A stretch of DNA of 61,497 nucleotides from a virus: IMG/VR virus record IMGVR_UViG_3300008258_000001, positions 1 to 61,497 of that record, one strand, 5' to 3'. This document shows positions 40,049 through 46,411 of the stretch, in pieces (position 1 is the first letter of the stretch; every line of letters begins with the position of its first letter). The notes below the pieces were generated by a model that saw only the letters and a list, made by a program, of their open reading frames with translations, searched no databases and was not told where the DNA came from. A program made the translations under genes and the position numbers.

Positions 40049-40366
40049 ATGCAAACCAAGCAACGCGGCCGTCCACCCAAGGCCCAACCCGAGCAACCCA
40101 GTGTTCTGCAAGAGGCGCACACAATTATTTACGGGGAGCGTGAGAAAACTTACGGCGCGCCCGGTAAGAACCTAGAGACGATCGCTGCATTCTGGACGAA
40201 CTTCCTCGGGGCTCGTGGACTGCTGTGTTCATCCTTGTCACCGGAGGACGTGGCGCACATGATGATTCTGCTGAAAGTTGCGCGGCTTGCCAACGACCCG
40301 TACCATCGGGATTCGCTTGTCGATGTCTGTGGCTACGCTGCGCTCTCCGAAAGGATCAACCTGTGA
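40049..40366 (+). CDS. DUF6378-like phage protein
   Basis: 105 residues. AHTIIYGEREKTYGAPGKNL, LSPEDVAHMMILLKVARLAN and DSLVDVCGYAALSERI are the conserved blocks of a family found beside phage replication genes. It is helical and may be a MazG/HD-like small bundle. Exact role unknown. RBS AGGAGAG. Confidence 0.85.
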   Translation: MQTKQRGRPPKAQPEQPSVLQEAHTIIYGEREKTYGAPGKNLETIAAFWTNFLGARGLLCSSLSPEDVAHMMILLKVARLANDPYHRDSLVDVCGYAALSERINL

Positions 40367-41034
40367 CAAACATGCCGGCTTGGAGTTACTCCAGCCTCAC
40401 CGCGTTTGAGACGTGCCCTCGGCGGTACTACCTGACCAAGATTGCAAGGACGGTCAAAGAGCCACCGACTGAGGCTACGACCCATGGCAACGAGGTCCAC
40501 ACGGCGTTCGAGAATGTGGTTGTAAAGAACCAGCCGCTCCCCGAGAAGTACGCGGAGTGGCAACCTCTCGCCATGCAGATCCAGAGTGCCAAGGGTAAAC
40601 GGGAAGCCGAGTTGAAGTTGTCTATCGACAAGTCTTTCCGTCCGGTGAAGTGGACCGACAAGTCGGCATGGTGTCGCGGTATCGTGGACCTGAACATCGA
40701 GAACGGAGACAAGTCATTGGCTCTGGACTACAAGACAGGCAAGCGAAAGCCAGCGAGCACACAGTTGATGCTGTTCGCGGCGCTGCTGTTTCACACGAAG
40801 CAGTATCTCCAATCAATCACAACAGGATTCCTGTGGTTGAAAGATCGCAAGATCGACAAGGAGAAGTTCGACCGCGATCAGATTGGCAGCATCTGGCAAG
40901 AGTTCATACCTCGCGTTCAACGCATGGAGAACGCGTACGACAAAGACAAGTGGATTCCTCAGCCGTCGGGCCTGTGCCGCGCGTGGTGTCCATGTACCGA
41001 GTGCGAGTTCAACGGAAAACGAGGGTCACGATGA
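40363..41034 (+). CDS. PD-(D/E)XK (RecB/Cas4-type) nuclease
   Basis: 223 residues from GTG 40363, which overlaps the upstream TGA and has AGGA at the right distance; ATG 40372 is poorly spaced. Catalytic pattern: His 46, Asp 109 (GIVDL), Asp 122 and Lys 124 (LDYKTGK). One Cys near the N-terminus (TCPRRYYL, Cys 18) and a C-terminal CRAWCPCTEC cluster (205-214) resemble the Fe-S staple of AddB/Cas4 proteins. Likely a recombination or end-processing exonuclease. Confidence 0.88.
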   Translation: MTNMPAWSYSSLTAFETCPRRYYLTKIARTVKEPPTEATTHGNEVHTAFENVVVKNQPLPEKYAEWQPLAMQIQSAKGKREAELKLSIDKSFRPVKWTDKSAWCRGIVDLNIENGDKSLALDYKTGKRKPASTQLMLFAALLFHTKQYLQSITTGFLWLKDRKIDKEKFDRDQIGSIWQEFIPRVQRMENAYDKDKWIPQPSGLCRAWCPCTECEFNGKRGSR

Positions 41035-41297
41035 GCGACAAGAAAAGCTACAGCGACTACGATCTGAAGTATCAAGCAAGACCGGAGCAGGTCAAGAACC
41101 GCGTGGCGCGTAACGCCGCACGACGAGAAGCAATCAAGCAAGGAACAGTACGTAAGGGTGACGGCAAAGATGTCGCACACACGCACGCGCTCATCAACGG
41201 AGGCGGCAACCACAAAGGCAACGTCAAAGTGCAAGACGCCAGCGACAATCGCGGCTGGCGAAAAGGCCGTAAAGGCTACAGCGTTCCCAACAAATGA
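41031..41297 (+). CDS. Small HNH-like protein
   Basis: 88 residues. Basic N-terminus (QVKNRVARNAARREAIKQG), then KGDGKDVAHTHALINGGGN and NVKVQDASDNRGW. This follows the order of small phage HNH-type proteins (D/A-H-x3-L-x3-GG-N ... N-R). The first metal motif DH is here AH, so activity is doubtful; it may be a DNA-binding relative. Confidence 0.7.
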   Translation: MSDKKSYSDYDLKYQARPEQVKNRVARNAARREAIKQGTVRKGDGKDVAHTHALINGGGNHKGNVKVQDASDNRGWRKGRKGYSVPNK

Positions 41298-41482
41298 CTA
41301 CCGATCCCCGCAGTCTGACAGACGAGGAACTTCTGCGTGATGTCTACCTCGACAACCAAGCGACCGTCCGTGAGCGTGAGTTGATGCGTCGGCTTGAAGC
41401 CGCGCACGATTACATCTCCGAGATCGAGGAAATCTTGGTCGAACACAACATCGCAGAAATCCACATGGTGCCTCTCCAGTGA
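41294..41482 (+). CDS. Small helical protein
   Basis: 62 residues (LTDEELLRDVYLDNQATVRE; RLEAAHDYISEIEEILVEHN). Acidic coiled coil. 4-nt overlaps both sides. Unknown. Confidence 0.68.
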   Translation: MTTDPRSLTDEELLRDVYLDNQATVRERELMRRLEAAHDYISEIEEILVEHNIAEIHMVPLQ

Positions 41483-41793
41483 ACCGAACCTCATTTAGTA
41501 TCGTTGAACACGACGTGTTGCAGTGGGCTCGTGCTCGACAGATCATCCCCAATGCCAAGCCCTACACTCAGTTGCTCAAAGCGTTCAGTGAGATGGGCGA
41601 GTTGGCTGACGCCGAGATCAAAGGTCTTGATCACGACGTTGAAGATGCAGTTGGCGACGTGCTCGTGTGCCTCATCATCTACTGCCAGCTTAAAGACATG
41701 AACATGGTTGAATGCCTCCAGCTTGCGTACAACACCATCAAGGATCGCAAGGGAACCCTCACGCCGGAAGGCGTTTTCGTAAAGGAACAGTAA
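41479..41793 (+). CDS. MazG-like nucleotide pyrophosphohydrolase
   Basis: 104 residues, GTG start. FSEMGELADAEIKG then DVEDAVGDVLVCLIIYCQ gives the E-x2-E ... E-x2-D metal-binding set of MazG-like all-alpha hydrolases, and the usual AYNTIKDRKGTL ends it. Substrate is probably (d)NTP or an alarmone-like nucleotide. Phage MazG proteins are thought to adjust host nucleotide pools. Confidence 0.85.
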   Translation: MNRTSFSIVEHDVLQWARARQIIPNAKPYTQLLKAFSEMGELADAEIKGLDHDVEDAVGDVLVCLIIYCQLKDMNMVECLQLAYNTIKDRKGTLTPEGVFVKEQ

Positions 41794-42047
41794 TGGCTAA
41801 GACCGCAGCGTGGCAACGCAAGGAAGGCAAAGATCCTGATGGCGGGCTCAACGCTAAAGGGCGTGCCTCATACAACAAGGCTAACCCCGGCAAGCCGGGA
41901 CTCAAGGCCCCGCAACCCGAGGGCGGACCCCGACGCGATTCGTTCTGTGCGCGCATGGAGGGCATGAAGAAGAAGCTCACCAGCGCCAAGACCGCCAACG
42001 ATCCGAACAGCCGCATCAACAAGTCGCTCAAGGCGTGGAACTGCTGA
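41793..42047 (+). CDS. DUF6321-like protein
   Basis: 84 residues, start overlapping the upstream TAA (TAATG). AWQRKEGKDPDGGLNAKG, SFCARMEGMKKKLTSAKTA and DPNSRINKSLKAWNC are the conserved blocks of this small basic phage family. Probably nucleic-acid binding; role unknown. Confidence 0.82.
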   Translation: MAKTAAWQRKEGKDPDGGLNAKGRASYNKANPGKPGLKAPQPEGGPRRDSFCARMEGMKKKLTSAKTANDPNSRINKSLKAWNC

Positions 42048-42048
42048 C

Positions 42049-42201
42049 ATGAAAAAACCAGTGTGGGATCGTCCTGACCCGAGCAAGAAGGACAAGCCGT
42101 TGAGCCCGTCTCAGAAGGCGTCCGCGAAGGCAGCAGCGCAGCGCGCCGGCCGGCCGTATCCGAACCTCGTTGACAACATGCGGGCAGCGAGGAAGAAGTG
42201 A
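42049..42201 (+). CDS. Small basic protein, 50 residues
   Basis: WDRPDPSKKDKPLSPSQKAS, then AAAQRAGRPYPNLVDNMRAA. Highly basic, Pro-rich. It is related in style to DUF6321 neighbours and common in phages. 4-nt overlap with the next gene. Confidence 0.72.
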   Translation: MKKPVWDRPDPSKKDKPLSPSQKASAKAAAQRAGRPYPNLVDNMRAARKK

Positions 42202-42524
42202 CGCCAGAGGGTCGGGTCAAGGAGGCCATCAAGAAGTACCTTGCTGCCAAGGGAGTGTGGTTCGCTGGTAAGGCGGCCCCTCCCGTGGTGACAGGGTGGA
42301 TGTACATGCCCGTGACTAACGGCATGGGAGTGACAGGCATCCCCGACTTCTGCGGTATGTATAAAGGCCGGCCTCTGTACATCGAGACCAAGGCTGACGC
42401 ATCGAAAAAACCGACTGATAACCAGTTGCAGAGACACAAAGAAATCCGCGCCGCCGGCGGTGTTGTAATCGTCACACACAGCGCAGAGCATTTGGCCGAC
42501 GAGTTACACGCCAACGGCTTTTGA
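42198..42524 (+). CDS. VRR-NUC nuclease
   Basis: 108 residues, GTG start. Catalytic set Asp 50 (GIPDF), Glu 63 and Lys 65 (YIETK), plus Gln 76 in DNQLQRH. Standard minimal VRR-NUC fold. In phages these act as structure-specific or Holliday-junction nucleases in replication and recombination. It precedes the helicase gene. Confidence 0.92.
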   Translation: MTPEGRVKEAIKKYLAAKGVWFAGKAAPPVVTGWMYMPVTNGMGVTGIPDFCGMYKGRPLYIETKADASKKPTDNQLQRHKEIRAAGGVVIVTHSAEHLADELHANGF

Positions 42525-42548
42525 TGTAGTATCGAGTTGAGTTTGGGG

Positions 42549-42579
42549 GTAGGCCGTTCGCCAACATAGTTTGGCCTAC
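42549..42579. promoter_or_regulatory. Inverted repeat upstream of the helicase gene
   Basis: GTAGGCC and GGCCTAC 17 nt apart in the 98-nt gap before the helicase gene, with CCAA/TTGG nested inside. A TGTAAAC box identical to those of the 26.5-kb region follows at 42604. No good promoter is seen. Possibly a regulator site. Confidence 0.4.
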
Positions 42580-42622
42580 GGCCGGCTGTCTACGTCAGTC
42601 GACTGTAAACGTACTTAACAAT

Positions 42623-44185
42623 ATGATCATAAGCAAGAAACACCAAAAGGTGGTGATAAACAGTCGCCACCCGGAACGCATTACCACGGTCATACCGACC
42701 GCTAAGACGATCGAGTACAAGGGTCGCCCGCTGGTGGCTGTGCCGCATCGTCTGGATGAGACCAAGGTTCTGCGAAACATCGGCTACTCGGTGCCGTCGC
42801 CCGTGGCGTATTACTACATGTGGTCGGGGCGGTACAAACCGTTCGAGCACCAGCGCACAACCGTGGAGTTCCTGACCCTAAACCCTCGCGCATTCGTACT
42901 CAACCAGATCGGTACAGGCAAATCGTTGTCCGTGCTGTGGGCGTACGACTATCTACGCAGCGTGGGGCAAGCCAACAAGATGATCATCGTGTCACCGCTA
43001 TCCACGCTGGACCGCGTTTGGGCCGACGAGTTGTTCCGGCACTTCCCGCATCTGACGTACGTCGTGCTCCACGGGTCGGCGGCCAAGCGTAGGAAACTAC
43101 TGGCGCAAGACGTTGACGTGTACATCATCAACCACGATGGGGTGAAGATCCTTCTGCCCGAACTGATCGAGCGCACGGACATCAACGCAGTAACGATTGA
43201 CGAGCTTGCGGAGGCTAGGAACCAGCGCACTGAGCGATGGAAGGCCCTCGACTTTCTGGTGTCAAGTCGTAAGTGGGTGTGGGGCCTGACTGGCTCGCCC
43301 ACACCGAAAGCCCCTACCGATGCGTGGGCGCAGGTTCGTCTGATCGCTCCCGACCGCGTGCCGCGCTACTTCACCAAGTTCCGTGACATGGTGATGCGAC
43401 AGATCAACACGTTCAAGTGGGTGCCCAGAACCGAGGCGGCGCATCTGGTGAAGGAGGCGATGCAGCCGGCCATCCTGTTCAAGCGTGACGAGTGTATCGA
43501 CCTGCCGCCATGCACATTCAGCACCCGCACCGTAGCGATGAGCCCTGAGCAGAATCGAGCGTACCAAGACATGCTCAACCGTCTGCGCATGGAGTACGAA
43601 GGCGGCGAGGTGACAGCGGTCAACGAAGCGGTCAAGGTCATGAAGCTGATTCAGATCGCGTGCGGCGTGGCGTACACCACAGGTGGAACCAACGTGATCC
43701 TGCCTTCCCCAGAGCGCGTGGATGCCGTCAAGGACATCGTGCTGGAGGCAGACGGCAAAGTCATTGTCTATGTGCCGCTCACCGGCGGCCTGCACCGCAT
43801 CGCGGACGAGCTACGCAGGGAAGGCTACGAGGTCGGGGTGGTTCATGGCGAGACGCCAAAGAGCGAGCGAGATGCTGTGTTCTCAGCGTTTCAAAGCGGC
43901 CCGGATATGAAGGTTCTGGTGGCTCATCCGAAGTGCATGGCCCACGGACTGACGCTCACGGCGGCCAACGTCATCGTCTGGTACATCCCGACCAACGACT
44001 TCTCTGTGTACGAACAGGCGTGCGGCCGTATCGTGCGGCCCGGACAGAAGCGTCATCAACACATTATTCATTTAGAGGGCAGTAATGTGGAACGCCGGAT
44101 GTACAACAGGCTAGAGAACAAAGGTAGTGCGCAGGGAGTTTTGCTGGATTTGATCAAGAAGGATATGGAGGGGGTTGACAACTGA
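42623..44185 (+). CDS. SNF2-type superfamily 2 helicase
   Basis: 520 residues. Motif I QIGTGKS (95-101), motif II as IDELAE (Asp 193/Glu 194), motif III GLTGSPTP, motif V HGLTLTAANVIVWY, motif VI QACGRIVRPGQK. The EHQRTTVEFL Q-motif region is also typical. Family members translocate on dsDNA and help replication, repair or recombination. The ATG has no obvious SD, so translation may be weak or coupled. Confidence 0.93.
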   Translation: MIISKKHQKVVINSRHPERITTVIPTAKTIEYKGRPLVAVPHRLDETKVLRNIGYSVPSPVAYYYMWSGRYKPFEHQRTTVEFLTLNPRAFVLNQIGTGKSLSVLWAYDYLRSVGQANKMIIVSPLSTLDRVWADELFRHFPHLTYVVLHGSAAKRRKLLAQDVDVYIINHDGVKILLPELIERTDINAVTIDELAEARNQRTERWKALDFLVSSRKWVWGLTGSPTPKAPTDAWAQVRLIAPDRVPRYFTKFRDMVMRQINTFKWVPRTEAAHLVKEAMQPAILFKRDECIDLPPCTFSTRTVAMSPEQNRAYQDMLNRLRMEYEGGEVTAVNEAVKVMKLIQIACGVAYTTGGTNVILPSPERVDAVKDIVLEADGKVIVYVPLTGGLHRIADELRREGYEVGVVHGETPKSERDAVFSAFQSGPDMKVLVAHPKCMAHGLTLTAANVIVWYIPTNDFSVYEQACGRIVRPGQKRHQHIIHLEGSNVERRMYNRLENKGSAQGVLLDLIKKDMEGVDN

Positions 44186-44203
44186 CTTTATATGTTCTAC
44201 ACT
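44175..44203 (+). promoter_or_regulatory. Sigma-70-type promoter P4
   Basis: TTGACA, 17-nt spacer, TACACT, overlapping the helicase stop codon. It would drive the ssDNA-binding/primase block starting at 44235. Confidence 0.75.
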
Positions 44204-44234
44204 GTAGGTTCCTTAACAAAACAGGGGCAGCGTT

Positions 44235-44615
44235 GTGAAAGTGAGTGAGATTGTAGACCGCTATATCGCACTACGCGATAGGAAGGCGGAAATCAAAAAA
44301 GAGTACGACGAAAAAGTTTCCAAGATCGAAAAAGTTCTGGAAAAGATCGAGGCAGTGTTGCTGAAGCACTTCGAGGAAACCGGCGCTGAGTCCGTCAAGA
44401 CGGACGCTGGTACTGCATACAAGTCCCGGCGCACCAGTGCCACCGTGGCTGATTGGGATGCGTTCCTCGCTCATGTGCAGAAGAACGAGGCTTGGGAAAT
44501 GCTTGAACACCGCGCCGCCAAGAAGGCAGTCGAGGAGTACAAGAGCGCCAACGACGAGGTGCCTCCGGGCATCAACTGGTCGAGCGAAATCGTAGTCAAC
44601 ATCCGTAGGGGCTGA
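44235..44615 (+). CDS. Replication-region protein, unknown
   Basis: 126 residues, GTG start. N-terminal coiled coil (IVDRYIALRDRKAEIKKEYD), then a small domain with VADWDAFLAHVQKNEAWEML and VPPGINWSSEIVVNIRR. This family often lies beside phage ssDNA-binding genes. Possibly a replication accessory. Confidence 0.8.
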   Translation: MKVSEIVDRYIALRDRKAEIKKEYDEKVSKIEKVLEKIEAVLLKHFEETGAESVKTDAGTAYKSRRTSATVADWDAFLAHVQKNEAWEMLEHRAAKKAVEEYKSANDEVPPGINWSSEIVVNIRRG

Positions 44616-44616
44616 C

Positions 44617-44871
44617 ATGAATGTAGAGATTGACAGAGACAAGGTACAAGGCGTCCAGATCGAGGTCGGCCGTGTACTGAGTGGTAGGGGGTTCGCCATC
44701 CCTGAAGTGTTGTTTGGGTTGGCGGAGTTAATGGGCCGGACACTGGCTAACCAGACCGGCGGGACGATCATCGAGAAGATGGATGTTCTGAAAACCCTGA
44801 CTGACCATGCGGAGCGCACCGTCCGTATGGGTTGGATTGCAAACGGTGGTAACCAAGGAGGCTCGTTGTGA
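44617..44871 (+). CDS. Small protein, unknown
   Basis: 84 residues (MNVEIDRDKVQGVQIEVGRV). Helical centre IPEVLFGLAELMGRTLANQT. Overlaps the next start by 4 nt. Unknown. Confidence 0.7.
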   Translation: MNVEIDRDKVQGVQIEVGRVLSGRGFAIPEVLFGLAELMGRTLANQTGGTIIEKMDVLKTLTDHAERTVRMGWIANGGNQGGSL

Positions 44872-45782
44872 GCAACATCATTCCATTTGAAGGCAGCAAA
44901 CTCCCGGCGTTTCTGAAGAACGCCCAACCCACGGCGAACGAACTCGCGGCCAATGTTGGCGGCGGCGGTTTCCCAGTCATGTCCATCAAGGGCAAGCAGT
45001 TCGCACTGACCCGTGGCGGTGAGCGCAAGACCCTGATGAACCCCAACGACCCGGACGAGGTGGCAACCTCGATCAACGTCGTCATCCTAAAAGCCAACCC
45101 GAATCTGTCGAAGATCTGGTACGCCAAGGGGTACACCGAGGGCAGCGACTCGAAGCCCGACTGCTTCAGCAACGACGGCATTGCGCCCGATCCCTCCGTG
45201 GAGAAGCCGCAGTCCAAGAAGTGCTCGACCTGTTCAAAGAATGAGTGGGGCTCCAAGGTGAGCGAGGATGGCAAGAAGATGAAGGCTTGCCAAGATAGTC
45301 GCCGACTGGCTGTGGCTGCGCCTGACCGGATCAACGATCCGATCCTGCTTCGCGTGCCTGCTGCTACGCTCAAGCCGTTGGCCGAGTACGGTAACGATCT
45401 CGCCAAGCGGTCGGTTCCGTATAGCGCGGTGGTGACCAAGGTCGGTTTTGACCGTGATGCGGCTGCTCCCAAGTTGACGTTCAAGCCGGTCGGTTTCCTG
45501 TCCGAAGAACAGTACGGCGAGGTGCAGGACATCCTGAAGGATGAGGTCCTTGCGTCGATCCTCGGCAAGCCGGGTGAGGCCCCGGTGATGGCGGAAGAAA
45601 CCACGGCCGAGCCGCCGGCTCCCGCTGAGGAAGCCAAGCCCGCCAAGGTTGAGAAGCCCGTCAAGGAGGAGCCCGTGGCTGAGAAGCCCAAGGCTGCCAA
45701 GAAGCCGGAGCCCAAGGTAGTCGAGGAGGAGTCCTCGCTTGAGGCCGAACTCGAAGGGCTGCTTGACGAGTTGGACGACTAA
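44868..45782 (+). CDS. Single-stranded DNA-binding protein (phage type)
   Basis: 304 residues, GTG start. N-terminal beta domain (GFPVMSIKGKQFALTRGGER), a middle zinc-type motif (DCFSNDG ... CSTCSKNEWGS ... ACQDSRR), a second beta region, and a long Pro/Glu/Lys linker ending in an acidic tip (LEAELEGLLDELDD). Zinc insertion within an OB-like core plus acidic tail is a recurring pattern of phage ssDNA-binding proteins (T4 gp32-like logic). The acidic tail would bind polymerase and helicase. Confidence 0.87.
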   Translation: MSNIIPFEGSKLPAFLKNAQPTANELAANVGGGGFPVMSIKGKQFALTRGGERKTLMNPNDPDEVATSINVVILKANPNLSKIWYAKGYTEGSDSKPDCFSNDGIAPDPSVEKPQSKKCSTCSKNEWGSKVSEDGKKMKACQDSRRLAVAAPDRINDPILLRVPAATLKPLAEYGNDLAKRSVPYSAVVTKVGFDRDAAAPKLTFKPVGFLSEEQYGEVQDILKDEVLASILGKPGEAPVMAEETTAEPPAPAEEAKPAKVEKPVKEEPVAEKPKAAKKPEPKVVEEESSLEAELEGLLDELDD

Positions 45783-45788
45783 CACGCA

Positions 45789-45810
45789 GGGGCGGGCAAC
45801 CCCCGCCCCG
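45789..45810 (+). promoter_or_regulatory. Hairpin after the ssDNA-binding gene
   Basis: GGGGCGGG / CCCCGCCCC separated by a 4-5 nt loop, no T-run. Possibly a partial terminator or mRNA 3'-end stabiliser for the abundant ssDNA-binding protein message. Confidence 0.5.
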
Positions 45811-45825
45811 CTATCGGAGCAAGAC

Positions 45826-46062
45826 ATGTTTCAGGTTATCGACGAAAGCGACATTCCCATTCCTCCGGTGCTCAGTGCTGGTGGTCGGGCCCCCAAGTAT
45901 CCGTTTCGCGAAATGGAAATCGGCGACATCAAACGATTCATTGCTGACATCGAAGAAGTCAAGCGCATCCAGCGAGCAGCGGCAGCGTACTCGCGGCGCA
46001 ACAAGATCAAGCTGGTGACTCGCCGTCTCCCCGATGGCGTTCGTGTTTGGAGGCCGGAATGA
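45826..46062 (+). CDS. Small phage protein (DUF7303-like)
   Basis: 78 residues from ATG 45826. YPFREMEIGDIKRFIADIEE and RRLPDGVRVWRPE are the conserved parts of a small basic phage family. Function unknown, perhaps DNA-binding. Confidence 0.75.
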   Translation: MFQVIDESDIPIPPVLSAGGRAPKYPFREMEIGDIKRFIADIEEVKRIQRAAAAYSRRNKIKLVTRRLPDGVRVWRPE

Positions 46063-46325
46063 TTGACTTCGCGCCTCTGGCATCCAGCAAGATCACGCAG
46101 GGTGAGTTTGCGGCTCTGGTCAAGGTCAGCCGAGTGACCGTAAGCCAGTGGATCAAGGGTACTATGGGGGTTCACGAAATGCGTAAGCCCCGGGTTGCTC
46201 GGTTACTGAGCGTGTTGGACAAAGCTACCAAGGATGCGAAGCTCCCTCTACGCGATGTACCCAGAGAAAAACGACTTGACGCGATCAAGGCGATTCTGGT
46301 CACGTATCTACGTGCGCCTGAATAA
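46059..46325 (+). CDS. Cro/CI-type helix-turn-helix protein
   Basis: 88 residues. ITQGEFAALVKVSRVTVSQWIKG is a clear HTH with recognition helix RVTVSQWI. C-terminal helical region for dimerisation. No integrase or repressor-type peptidase is present, so it is more likely a transcription switch factor than a lysogeny repressor. The 12-6-12 repeats and the ACACTTG palindrome are candidate targets. Confidence 0.85.
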   Translation: MIDFAPLASSKITQGEFAALVKVSRVTVSQWIKGTMGVHEMRKPRVARLLSVLDKATKDAKLPLRDVPREKRLDAIKAILVTYLRAPE

Positions 46326-46347
46326 CCTACACCAACAAATACACAAA

Positions 46348-46367
46348 CCCGCTCCTCGTTGAGCGGG
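46348..46367 (+). promoter_or_regulatory. Hairpin before the primase gene
   Basis: CCCGCTC / GAGCGGG with a 6-nt loop in the 86-nt gap. No T-run. Possibly a partial terminator or attenuator. Confidence 0.5.
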
Positions 46368-46411
46368 CCGCGTCAATCAGTTAGCCTGTAGGGCACACGT
46401 GGGGGGCCCCC

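Noticed and set aside
42504-42532. Possible promoter before the helicase gene (TTACAC-17-TAGTAT)
   Set aside because: Only two of six -35 and four of six -10 bases match; not better than chance in this window.
46059-46325. HTH protein as a lysogeny repressor
   Set aside because: No integrase, excisionase, attachment site or divergent repressor/Cro arrangement was found anywhere in the circle.
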